Source: Firmicutes bacterium UBA5388
GTDB taxonomy: Bacteria; Bacillota; UBA4882; UBA10575
Reading direction: 5' to 3'
NCBI GenBank assembly: GCA_002409975.1
Contig: DHOO01000088.1
Location: 1-21,710 of the forward strand
Length of the DNA stretch: 21,710 nt
Position 1 is the first letter of the stretch, and the number at the start of each line of letters is the position of its first letter. The notes beneath the pieces were generated by a model that was given only the letters and a program-made list of their open reading frames with translations, searched no databases and had not been told where the DNA came from. Shown piece by piece: positions 14,944 to 21,682 of this stretch. A program made the position numbers and the translations under genes.

Positions 14944-14972
14944 TTGCTTCCTCATTTAAACTATAGTATAAT
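14944..14972 (+). promoter_or_regulatory. Probable promoter of the Crp/Fnr-family regulator
   Basis: TATAAT at 14967-14972 is preceded, with 17-base spacing, by TTGCTT at 14944-14949. The -35 match is weak. Confidence 0.55.
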
Positions 14973-14987
14973 TCAATCATACTGTCG

Positions 14988-15001
14988 GTAACATAGGTTA
15001 C
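14988..15001 (+). promoter_or_regulatory. Candidate operator GTAAC-N4-GTTAC
   Basis: A perfect 5-base inverted repeat with a 4-base spacer sits between the predicted transcription start and the ribosome binding site (AAAGGAGG, 15003-15010). It has the dyad layout of Crp/Fnr-family sites without the textbook TGTGA or TTGAT half-sites. An autoregulatory role is inferred from position only. Confidence 0.4.
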
Positions 15002-15018
15002 AAAAGGAGGGTCATCAA

Positions 15019-15702
15019 ATTTTAAAATCTGGAGTGATCCCTGTATTAACCTTTTCCTCTCTTTTTAAGGGAATTGAAGAAGATAAGCTTGAACAACTCC
15101 TTGCTACAGTTTCATATCAGCTCAAAAGCTATAAAAAAGGCGAGTTAATCGCCATGGAAGGAGATAATTGCGAACATCTTGGCATCATCATTTCCGGAAA
15201 CATTCAAATTCAAAAATCCCACTCTTCAGGGAAAATAGTAGTCCTCGATCTCTTAGCTAAAGGGGACCTGTTCGGAGAAGTGATCATCTTTTCTCAGGAA
15301 CACCGTTTTCCGGCAACTATTCTCTCTGTGACCGCTTCTTGTATTTTTTTAATATCCAAAGCAGAGATCAAACAACTTTGCATTAAAAACGAACTTTTTC
15401 TCGAAAATTTCCTCCAAGCTTTAACTAATAAGATTTTGATGCTCAACCGCAAAGTAAAGACCTTGTCCTATAAAACCATCAGAGAAAAGATCGCCAACCT
15501 CCTAATGGAAGAATACCTGCAACAAAAAACACCGCTCCTTACCCTCCCCTACAAGCGCCATGAAATGGCTGATCTGCTGGGGATCCCCCGTCCCTCCCTC
15601 TCCCGTGAACTGTCAGTCATGAAAGAAGAAGGTTTAATTGATTACTATCGAAACACAGTGAAACTATTAAAACCAGACCAACTTAAGGATCTTATTTTTT
15701 AA
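15019..15702 (+). CDS. Crp/Fnr-family transcriptional regulator
   Basis: A cyclic-nucleotide-binding-type beta-barrel (residues about 10-130, with KKGELIAMEGDNCEHLGIIISGNIQI and LLAKGDLFGEVIIF) is followed by a long dimer helix and a C-terminal winged helix. The recognition helix is in LPYKRHEMADLLGIPRPSLSRELSVMKEEGLI. The N-terminal cysteine cluster of oxygen-sensing FNR is missing, so the signal is something else. GTG 15034 (222 aa) has no well-placed ribosome binding site. AAAGGAGG at 15003-15010 lies 8 bases before an in-frame ATT at 15019, which I prefer as start (227 aa), though this is inferred. The divergent ferredoxin-like gene is the probable target. Confidence 0.85.
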   Translation: MLKSGVIPVLTFSSLFKGIEEDKLEQLLATVSYQLKSYKKGELIAMEGDNCEHLGIIISGNIQIQKSHSSGKIVVLDLLAKGDLFGEVIIFSQEHRFPATILSVTASCIFLISKAEIKQLCIKNELFLENFLQALTNKILMLNRKVKTLSYKTIREKIANLLMEEYLQQKTPLLTLPYKRHEMADLLGIPRPSLSRELSVMKEEGLIDYYRNTVKLLKPDQLKDLIF

Positions 15703-15710
15703 ATAATTAT

Positions 15711-15727
15711 AAAGCATTAGCTTTTTT
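15711..15727 (+). terminator. Weak terminator-like hairpin after the regulator
   Basis: AAAGC (15711-15715) and GCTTT (15720-15724) with a 4-base loop and a short T run. The stem is only five pairs, so activity is doubtful. Confidence 0.35.
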
Positions 15728-15764
15728 CACAAATTATGGAGACAACCACCAACCTCCTTCGAAC

Positions 15765-15790
15765 TTGAATAAGTTAACCTGGAAGGGAGG
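15765..15790 (+). repeat. Duplicated leader sequence, copy 1 (upstream of ymaF-like gene)
   Basis: TTGAATAAGTTAAC, one variable base, then TGGAAGGG and a G/A-rich ribosome binding site. The same sequence occurs at 16876-16899. In this copy it directly precedes, and supplies the ribosome binding site for, the YmaF-family gene. Confidence 0.65.
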
Positions 15791-15797
15791 GATTAAT

Positions 15798-16169
15798 TTG
15801 TCTGCTCAAAAATTGACAGAACACTACCAATCCCATGTCCATGAGTTCTTAGGAAGCACCATGGTGGCTACCTCCCAATGTGAAATGGGATTAGGTCATA
15901 ACCACCGCTTCGCCGGGGTTACCGGTCAAGTAAAACCCGCCGGTAACAGCCATGTCCACGTGATGAATACCAATACAGACTTTTATAGTGGTCACTTTCA
16001 TATGATTGAAGTCATTACCGGAGAAGCGGTTCCTGTGTACGATGAGAATAATGTTCATATCGGTCATGTCCATGGTGTAACCGCCGCCACCTCGGTAGAA
16101 GATATGCATAGTCATGTGTTTATCGTGGCAACTTTAATTCAAAATCCCACTGCTTCAGAAGAGCGTTAA
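15798..16169 (+). CDS. YmaF-family histidine-rich protein
   Basis: The 123-residue protein contains repeated His-x-His motifs (SHVHEF, GHNHRF, SHVHVM, GHFHMI, HIGHVHG, MHSHVF), the pattern of the YmaF family, whose function is unknown. Spaced HxH pairs along a beta-rich chain suggest metal binding. There is no signal peptide or membrane helix. An upstream in-frame TTG at 15765 lies inside a duplicated leader; GGGAGG at 15785-15790 is 7 bases before TTG 15798, so I take the latter as start. It lies downstream of, and on the same strand as, the Crp/Fnr gene. Confidence 0.8.
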   Translation: MSAQKLTEHYQSHVHEFLGSTMVATSQCEMGLGHNHRFAGVTGQVKPAGNSHVHVMNTNTDFYSGHFHMIEVITGEAVPVYDENNVHIGHVHGVTAATSVEDMHSHVFIVATLIQNPTASEER

Positions 16170-16197
16170 GAAAATAAAGAAATCGCTAATTAAAATA

Positions 16198-16221
16198 GGG
16201 GGTGGATTAATCACCGCCCCC
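16198..16221. terminator. GC-rich hairpin between ymaF-like gene and pfkA remnant
   Basis: GGGGGTGG (16198-16205) pairs with CCGCCCCC (16214-16221) with one G-T pair and an 8-base loop. On the minus strand it is followed by TATTTTAATT. It could end the pfkA remnant transcript and perhaps also the plus-strand ymaF transcript. Confidence 0.55.
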
Positions 16222-16301
16222 AGACCACCGCATGTATCGTTCGAATATCTATGGTTTACGATAACGCAACCTATTTCTGATGTCCGTTCATCAAACTCCG
16301 C

Positions 16302-16685
16302 TTACGCCCCAAAATTAATCCCAATACTCTGGGCGGTGCGCACTAATTCTCCGTCAGGCGGGACCGTTTTTAGCTCTTTAATCGCCGCTGCAATCGGGAC
16401 AGCAGAAATCTCTGTTCCTTGGAGACTAGCCATCATGCCAAACATGCCCTGGGTGGCCATTCTTACCGCCGCCACTCCATACCTGCTCGCCAAAATACGG
16501 TCAAAAGCTGAGGGTTTTCCACCCCTTTGTAGATGGCCCAGCACCGTAACTCTGGTTTCAAAACCAGTCATCTCTTCTAATTCATTAGCAATTTCCCCAC
16601 CGATACCACCCAACCGCACCGGGTCCGGACTCGCATTTAAACCCGGACAATCTCCGCCACCAGTCAAAACTCCGATTTTTTTCAC
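16302..16685 (-). pseudogene. pfkA: 6-phosphofructokinase (PFK) gene with large in-frame internal deletion
   Basis: Residues 1-18 (MKKIGVLTGGGDCPGLNA) are the exact N-terminus of a phosphofructokinase of the GGGDCPGLNA type. They run directly into the C-terminal third (PDPVRLGGIGGEIANELEEMTGFETRVTVLGHLQRGGKPSAFDR and onward to the stop). The product is 127 residues, against about 320-365 for intact enzymes. The missing middle holds the catalytic TIDND-type segment and most of the nucleotide and sugar site, so it cannot be active as PFK. The GTG start and a strong GGAGGAAGGAG ribosome binding site remain. The reading frame is clean, so the deletion is either recent or the fragment is tolerated. 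An intact copy presumably exists elsewhere. Confidence 0.88.
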
Positions 16686-16779
16686 CGCGCTCCTTCCTCC
16701 CAGTTCAACATGATTTTTCTTTGATGATGATCGTCGGCCTCTTAGCTTTGTTATGGTTGATCTGATATATGTTTGCTAT

Positions 16780-16887
16780 TAACTTATATTTTCCGCACCA
16801 ATTCCTCGTCTCCTTTGGCTAATGTTTCAAATTATTAATTTCAAATAACTTATGATATAAGTTAGTCTGTCTTTATTGAATAAGTTA
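16780..16887. promoter_or_regulatory. Clustered ATAAGTTA/TAACTTAT boxes, including a 19-base palindrome
   Basis: TAACTTAT (16846-16853), GAT, ATAAGTTA (16857-16864) is a perfect palindrome with 8-base arms. The same 8-mer occurs at 16780-16787 and 16880-16887, and also at 15769-15776 before the YmaF-like gene. The layout suggests operator sites between the pfkA remnant and the MATE gene end; no binding protein can be named. Confidence 0.45.
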
Positions 16888-16899
16888 ACATGGAAGGGG
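16876..16899 (+). repeat. Duplicated leader sequence, copy 2 (no gene behind it)
   Basis: TTGAATAAGTTAAC, A, TGGAAGGG and a G run match the ymaF leader at 15765-15790. Here the ribosome-binding-like sequence leads only to an ATG at 16914 that stops after six codons, inside the end of the MATE gene on the opposite strand. It looks like the relic of a lost gene front. Confidence 0.6.
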
Positions 16900-16912
16900 G
16901 GAACTTACTTTT

Positions 16913-18313
16913 TTATGCTTGTTTCTCCACCCTAGCCCGGACCTGCTTCCATTTTCCCGAATGGAAACGAAAATAGATCACAGCCGTACGGGTATATTGA
17001 TCTAAGACAAAGGCAACCCAGGCCCCAATTAAACCCCAATGGAAAACAGTTACAAAAATACGGGCCGCCGCTACCCGAAAGACCCAAATACCCAAAGCTG
17101 ACGCATATAAAGGATACATAGTATCACCAGCTCCACGAAGAGCGCCTGCCAAAGAATGCTGGGTCGACTGACCTGGTAGCGCAAGCGCTAAAATTTTAAG
17201 AATCGTACCGGCCGCCGCTGCTACCGCCAGGTCCGAAGTATATAAACTGGCAAACGCATGCGAGAACAAAATAAACATTAGCCCCATAAAACCAGCCACC
17301 GTTATTGCCATTTTTTGCACAACTTTGGCGTACTTTTCTGCTTTTTGTTCATCATTAGCGCCCAAACTTTGACCCACTAGCGTAGTAGCTGCCACCGAAA
17401 ACGCTAAACTAGGGGAGAATGATAAACCGCTGATATTAACACCAATCTGATGGGCAGCAAAACTTAACGTGCCAAGGCTTGATACGGTCTTAGCAAATAA
17501 TATTAAACCACTTTGTAATATAAACTGTTCCAAAGCTGCTGGAAGACCTATAGAAAATACTTTTTTTATGGTATGCCAATCAATCCGGTAATCATCTTTA
17601 AAGTTTATAAAAATTTTCGATCGATGAGAAAAATAAATAACATAAAATCCCGCCAAGCAAGCAAGAAACCTGGCGACAGTAGTAGAAACGGCTGCCCCTG
17701 CTACCCCCCATTGCGGAAATCCTAGTTTTCCATAGATCAACACATAATTACCAAAGACATTTAGCAAATTACTTCCGACATTATAAAGCATCGGAATTTT
17801 GGTCTCCCCGGCCCCCCGTAAGGAAGCGGTAATACCCATCGTAAGAGCTTGAAAAAGCAAACCCGAAGCCACAATTTGAAAATAAGCGGTAGCAAGATCA
17901 ATGGTATCTGGTTGGGCGCCCATAAAGCTAACAATCGGGCGCGCCGAGAGTACACCCAACGTGCCCATGACCGCTCCTAAAATAGTATTAATCACAAGAA
18001 TTTGACGAGTCACCGCCCGCGCTTGGTTTATTTGTCGACTACCAATATTCCATGCTACCAAAGTAGTTGTCCCAATATTAACCGCCGCAAAAACAGCCAA
18101 TAACAGCATAAAAGGCTGATTAGTCAAGCCTACTGAAGCAATCGCCGCAGGTCCTAACCTTCCTACCATCATCATATCAATCATTCCAAACAAGGTAGAC
18201 ATCACTAATTCAACAAGCGCAGGCAATGTAATAATCGTAATTTCTTGCCACATCGGATGTGAACGAAAGCTGAGCCTATTCTCCCACTGTTTCTTTAACC
18301 CCAGTTGCTTCAA
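16913..18313 (-). CDS. MATE-family multidrug/metabolite efflux transporter
   Basis: The 466-residue integral membrane protein has about twelve helices in two related halves, with family sequences ALVELVMSTLFGMIDMMMVGRLGPAAIASVGL in the first helix region, ASLRGAGETKIPMLYN, and SLAGALRGAGDTMYPLYASALGIWVFR in the second half. MATE proteins export cationic or drug-like compounds using a sodium or proton gradient. The substrate is unknown. The start is TTG 18313 with GGAGG 9 bases upstream. The gene stands alone, with an extended -10 promoter upstream, and its 3' end runs into a relic leader on the other strand. Confidence 0.9.
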   Translation of the reverse strand: MKQLGLKKQWENRLSFRSHPMWQEITIITLPALVELVMSTLFGMIDMMMVGRLGPAAIASVGLTNQPFMLLLAVFAAVNIGTTTLVAWNIGSRQINQARAVTRQILVINTILGAVMGTLGVLSARPIVSFMGAQPDTIDLATAYFQIVASGLLFQALTMGITASLRGAGETKIPMLYNVGSNLLNVFGNYVLIYGKLGFPQWGVAGAAVSTTVARFLACLAGFYVIYFSHRSKIFINFKDDYRIDWHTIKKVFSIGLPAALEQFILQSGLILFAKTVSSLGTLSFAAHQIGVNISGLSFSPSLAFSVAATTLVGQSLGANDEQKAEKYAKVVQKMAITVAGFMGLMFILFSHAFASLYTSDLAVAAAAGTILKILALALPGQSTQHSLAGALRGAGDTMYPLYASALGIWVFRVAAARIFVTVFHWGLIGAWVAFVLDQYTRTAVIYFRFHSGKWKQVRARVEKQA

Positions 18314-18427
18314 TATGATTTTCCTCCATCAATTATCCGTTATTTCTTGAGACAACATTATTCTTTACTTTCTTGTTTAAATTCCTAAATTGTTTGAATC
18401 TTATTGGCACACAATATGACATTTTCT

Positions 18428-18436
18428 ATTATACCA
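18428..18436 (-). promoter_or_regulatory. Extended -10 promoter of the MATE gene
   Basis: On the minus strand, TGGTATAAT is a perfect -10 box with the TGn extension. No good -35 box is at the expected distance. The leader to the TTG start is about 105 bases. Confidence 0.5.
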
Positions 18437-18599
18437 TCTTTTTATCGTCTAAGGATAAAAAAAGCCCACTCAGAGCCTTTTTTCAATAAATCATGGCCGG
18501 GCGCCTCGACAAGCATAAAGGATTTATCTTATAGTTAATCTTAAATAACCTAATTGAGCAATTCCTTAAATCCACCAACAAAGAAAGAGTAATTTAAAA

Positions 18600-18629
18600 A
18601 CAAAAAAATAGCCACCAACAAGAGGCAGC
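18600..18629 (-). terminator. Intrinsic terminator after queF
   Basis: On the minus strand GCTGCC (18624-18629) pairs with GGTGGC (18611-18616), including two G-T pairs, with a 7-base loop. It is followed by TATTTTTTTG. It lies 25 bases after the queF stop. Confidence 0.75.
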
Positions 18630-18654
18630 CATCAGTAACTAATTCTAATTTGCA

Positions 18655-19044
18655 TTACTTTTCCTTGCCATCAACTCTGGCCTTAGCAACCAGTTTCACA
18701 CCACCCCGCGGTTTTTGTGCGACCACCACTTCCACCCAGAAGGGTTTACAGGCCGCCGCCACATCCTTAGCAATCTGAGCGGCCAGCGCTTCACAAAAAG
18801 CTCCTTCTTCACGAAAGCTCCATAAATATAATTTCAAACTTTTACTCTCAATGCACGCCTGATCCGGAGCATATTCAATCGTCACCGTCTCCCAGTCCGG
18901 CTGTCCGGTTACCGGGCAAAGACTGGTGACTTCGTCACTCTCCATGATTACCGTCTCGACCCCTCCCGGTTTGGGAAAAGTATCTAAGGTTCGCGAAGGT
19001 TTTCTTACGTTTTTTCCTAAAGCGGTAAATCCGTATTCATTCAT
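18655..19044 (-). CDS. queF: NADPH-dependent 7-cyano-7-deazaguanine (preQ0) reductase
   Basis: QueF reduces preQ0 to preQ1, a late step in queuosine synthesis. The 129-residue protein is the short unimodular type. Cys43 in SLCPVTGQPDW is the expected catalytic thioimide-forming residue, with Asp50 nearby. The QueF motif ESKSLKLYLWSFREEGAFCE begins at Glu66. The gene overlaps yhhQ by 8 bases (ATGAATGA) and has GGAGGCGAGATC before its ATG, so the two are translationally coupled. It falls under the same preQ1 riboswitch. Confidence 0.95.
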   Translation of the reverse strand: MNEYGFTALGKNVRKPSRTLDTFPKPGGVETVIMESDEVTSLCPVTGQPDWETVTIEYAPDQACIESKSLKLYLWSFREEGAFCEALAAQIAKDVAAACKPFWVEVVVAQKPRGGVKLVAKARVDGKEK

Positions 19045-19741
19045 GATCTCGCCTCCAATCTAAACTAAAGGGATGATATTTAACGTCATGATCGTATACA
19101 TCCACCCCTTCTTTTTTCTTAACCCAGCCAACCACTAGATAGGTTAAGGGAGTAACAACAATTTCATACGCTACTTTCCATAAATACTGGGCTAACATCA
19201 CATTTTTAAGCGTTCCCCACGGCATCGTCCCCAGAAAAGCAATGGTAATAAATAAGAGGGTATCAATTCCTTCCCCCACAATGGTTGAAGCGATGGTACG
19301 CACCCAGAGCATCCGCCCCGCTGTTTTCAATTTTAGCTTTGATAAAACAGCTGAATTTAAAAATTCCCCCGCAAAATAAGCAATCGTTGACGCTCCCACC
19401 AACCGCGGGGTCATTCCTAACACCGTTTGATAAGCTTCTTGGCGCCCCCAGAACTCCGGAAAAGGTAAAGCCAGCGTCAACACAAAGACCAAAGCCATAA
19501 ATAAGTTGGCGAATAAGCCAATCCAAATCGTAAACCGCGCTTTTTTAAACCCGTATACTTCTGTTAAAATATCCCCAAAAATATAAGTTAAGGGAAAAAG
19601 AAAAACGGCGGCAGGCAAGGTCAGCCCAAAAAAGGTGGCCATTTTCCCGGCAATAATATTAGAAAGGAGAAGGGAAGTAACAAAGAAGGAAGAGAGAATA
19701 AAATACAAAGGAGAAATGGGGAGTTCACTGTTCTTCGACAT
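19037..19741 (-). CDS. yhhQ: YhhQ-family (VUT) queuosine-precursor transporter
   Basis: The 234-residue membrane protein has about six helices and the family stretch LLLSNIIAGKMATFFGLTLPAAVFLFPLTYIFGDILTEVYGFKKAR. Later sequences ASTIAYFAGEFLNS and TIVGEGIDTLLFITIAFLG are also typical. YhhQ proteins take up preQ0 or preQ1. The start ATG 19741 follows GGAGG, which is part of the riboswitch. Its partner queF and the riboswitch both support a deazapurine substrate. Confidence 0.92.
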   Translation of the reverse strand: MSKNSELPISPLYFILSSFFVTSLLLSNIIAGKMATFFGLTLPAAVFLFPLTYIFGDILTEVYGFKKARFTIWIGLFANLFMALVFVLTLALPFPEFWGRQEAYQTVLGMTPRLVGASTIAYFAGEFLNSAVLSKLKLKTAGRMLWVRTIASTIVGEGIDTLLFITIAFLGTMPWGTLKNVMLAQYLWKVAYEIVVTPLTYLVVGWVKKKEGVDVYDHDVKYHPFSLDWRRDHE

Positions 19742-19751
19742 AATAAAAACA

Positions 19752-19792
19752 CCTCCAGTTTTGTTCTCGCGGGTTTCCTGGACAACCGCAGA
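19752..19792 (-). promoter_or_regulatory. preQ1-I riboswitch controlling yhhQ-queF translation
   Basis: On the minus strand, stem P1 pairs GCGG (19786-19789) with CCGC (19769-19772). The loop sequence CCAG (19778-19781) can pair with CTGG (19755-19758) to form the H-type pseudoknot P2, across an A-rich stretch (GAGAACAAAA). The CTGG runs straight into the GGAGG ribosome binding site, so ligand-stabilised P2 would hide it. This matches the compact preQ1-I class and fits the two queuosine genes downstream. Confidence 0.85.
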
Positions 19793-19796
19793 TTTT

Positions 19797-19825
19797 ATTA
19801 TAATATATACTCTTTACCTTAACAA
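19797..19825 (-). promoter_or_regulatory. Promoter of yhhQ-queF
   Basis: On the minus strand, TTGTTA (19820-19825) and a perfect TATAAT (19797-19802) are 17 bases apart. The transcript would begin at about 19790, right at the first base of the riboswitch. Confidence 0.8.
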
Positions 19826-19847
19826 GCCCTTATATACAACATTGTTA

Positions 19848-19874
19848 AGTATAATCTCATGATCAGATTATACT
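19848..19874. other. Inverted repeat between adaptor gene and yhhQ promoter
   Basis: AGTATAATCT (19848-19857) and AGATTATACT (19865-19874) are perfectly complementary with a 7-base loop. It follows the adaptor protein gene on the minus strand but lacks a T run, so it may be a weak terminator or an operator. Confidence 0.5.
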
Positions 19875-19895
19875 CCATTTACTGTTAAAGCATTG

Positions 19896-20954
19896 TTATG
19901 GCACTATTATTTTGATATTTATATTAAAATTGGGTAATAAAAAATCATCAACCTCTGTAATGGTTATTTCCACAGGCACTACCGTCTCTCCATTATCCTG
20001 CACAGCTATATTTGAGATCCTTGAAATCTTTCCTTCATATTCTTTATCCGGGTTAGCCAAAGGATTAATAATCGCTTTGCTTCCCACCTTTATATCCTTA
20101 ATAAAATCTTCAGCCACATTGGCTTGTACTATTAATGTATCCAAATCCAAAATGCTCATAATCTGTTTTTCAGCATTTAGACGGTCACCGGCCGCATTAT
20201 TAATTTTCTCGATGACTCCATTAGAAAGAGCGCATACTATTTTATTCCCTTTTATGCCGCTTTCCGCAATCTTATCTTTTAATGTTTGAAGTTGCGATTT
20301 TTGTAAAGCTATATTTTTTTCTCTAATCTTTATATCTAAGGCATCCTTATTATTGGAAATCCGCCGCTTGTTTTTTGCGTCCTCCACTTTAATCCGCTCA
20401 TACTCAATTTCCTTTTGTTTTTGTTCTAGGATAACTTTAGAATCGTCAAACTCATTTTGCGATATTCCTCCTTTTCTGAGCATAGTTTCTTTATTTTTTA
20501 AATCCCTTTCCAACTTTTCATATTCTATTTGAGTTTTTCTTAAACTATATTTTGCTTCAATAATTTCAGGCTCATCATCAATATTCTCATTACTCTTATC
20601 ACATATCTCTTCTAAAAGTTTTTGTAATTCCAATTCCGCAATTTCTAAAGAATACTCTTTCTCTTTAATCTGATCTTCAATTTCCTTTAAACTTAGTGTA
20701 ATCAGCACATCATCTTTGCCTACTCTCTGCCCCTCCTGCACATGTACTTTTTCAATAGAAGCAGGCAAATCTACCATAATACCTTTGATTTGTTTTGTCT
20801 TAACCACGCCAAAAGCTTGGACAGTTTGTTGGATTGGCGCCTTAGGCTGTTCTTGTTCCTGCTGGGCTATTGCCTTCTCCGCCTCTTTTTTTTCACAACC
20901 TACTGTAAATAAAATTATTGTCGCCAAACAAATCGTTAATAATACTTTTTTCAT
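19896..20954 (-). CDS. Periplasmic adaptor (membrane-fusion) lipoprotein of an ABC exporter
   Basis: The protein (352 aa from ATG 20954) has a lipoprotein signal ending LFTVGC with Cys20 as lipid anchor. It then has a lipoyl/barrel-sandwich half (GIMVDLPASIEKVHVQEGQRVGKDDVLITL), a long charged coiled-coil hairpin (about residues 85-235), the second lipoyl half (GVIEKINNAAGDRLNAEKQIMSILD) and a beta-barrel domain. This is the MacA/HlyD architecture for carrying substrates across the periplasm of a diderm. Its ATG overlaps the ABC ATPase stop (TAATG). An in-frame GTG at 20963 adds three residues and cannot be excluded. No permease gene follows. Confidence 0.85.
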   Translation of the reverse strand: MKKVLLTICLATIILFTVGCEKKEAEKAIAQQEQEQPKAPIQQTVQAFGVVKTKQIKGIMVDLPASIEKVHVQEGQRVGKDDVLITLSLKEIEDQIKEKEYSLEIAELELQKLLEEICDKSNENIDDEPEIIEAKYSLRKTQIEYEKLERDLKNKETMLRKGGISQNEFDDSKVILEQKQKEIEYERIKVEDAKNKRRISNNKDALDIKIREKNIALQKSQLQTLKDKIAESGIKGNKIVCALSNGVIEKINNAAGDRLNAEKQIMSILDLDTLIVQANVAEDFIKDIKVGSKAIINPLANPDKEYEGKISRISNIAVQDNGETVVPVEITITEVDDFLLPNFNINIKIIVP

Positions 20955-21625
20955 TATTCCCACACCCTTCCGTCTTTTACGTTTATTACTCGTGCCCCAT
21001 ATTGTGCTGCTTCATATGAGTGTGTAACCTGCACTATGGTTTTGCCTTTTTCTTTGTTTATTGTTCTAAATAACTCCAGGATCTCCGTTCCGGTTTTACT
21101 GTCAAGGTTTCCTGTCGGTTCATCCGCCAAAATAACATCTGGCTCATTGACCAATGCTCTGGCAATGGCGACCCGCTGCTGCTGCCCTCCGGACAATTCT
21201 CTGGGCGTATGCTTTCTTCTATCCGCAAGGCCTACAAGCTCTAGAATCTCATCCAACCTGCTCCTATAGTTCTTTAGCTTCTTACCATCCAATAAGATGG
21301 GAAGCATTATGTTTTCCTCCAAATTCAGATTAGGGACCAGATTATAAAACTGGAAAACAAAGCCGATTTCCCTTCTCCGCATTTTACTTTCTTCCTTATC
21401 TTTCATAACCGACAATTCTCTTCCCTTCAGCCTGATACTCCCGGAGGTGGGTTTGTCCAGACCGCCAAGCAAGTAAAGGAGGGTACTCTTCCCTGAACCT
21501 GAGGGCCCCATCAGCGAAACAAACTCCCCTTGATTTATTACCAGATTAACATCCTTTAATACTTCTATACTTACTTCTCCTAGCTTGTATGTCTTACATA
21601 AATCAATTGCTTGAATAATTCCCAT
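20954..21625 (-). CDS. ABC transporter ATP-binding protein, MacB/LolD type
   Basis: The 223-residue ATPase has Walker A GPSGSGKST (40-48), Q-loop Gln92, signature LSGGQQQ (144-150), Walker B ILADEP (165-170) and switch His202 in VTHS. Spacing and sequence match the MacB/LolD/FtsE-like group that pairs with FtsX-fold permeases. It is the first gene of a two-gene operon with the adaptor lipoprotein. The promoter lies at the window edge. The absence of a permease between or after these genes is unusual; it may be encoded elsewhere. Confidence 0.92.
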   Translation of the reverse strand: MGIIQAIDLCKTYKLGEVSIEVLKDVNLVINQGEFVSLMGPSGSGKSTLLYLLGGLDKPTSGSIRLKGRELSVMKDKEESKMRRREIGFVFQFYNLVPNLNLEENIMLPILLDGKKLKNYRSRLDEILELVGLADRRKHTPRELSGGQQQRVAIARALVNEPDVILADEPTGNLDSKTGTEILELFRTINKEKGKTIVQVTHSYEAAQYGARVINVKDGRVWE

Positions 21626-21682
21626 CTTCCCACTTCCTATTCCGGCTTTTTGCGTTGTCCTTTGACTTAATTACCCCGATAC

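Larger units (their letters stand above)
18314..18654. other. Gene-free region between queF and the MATE gene
   Basis: About 340 AT-rich bases hold the MATE leader and promoter, an A-tract/T-tract bounded imperfect hairpin near 18458-18484 that may be a weak terminator, and the queF terminator at 18600-18629. I see no coding sequence. Confidence 0.6.

Noticed and set aside
18458..18484. Bidirectional terminator with A and T tracts
   Set aside because: The tracts could pair, but the central stem has mismatches, so I list it only as a weak possibility in the intergenic entry.
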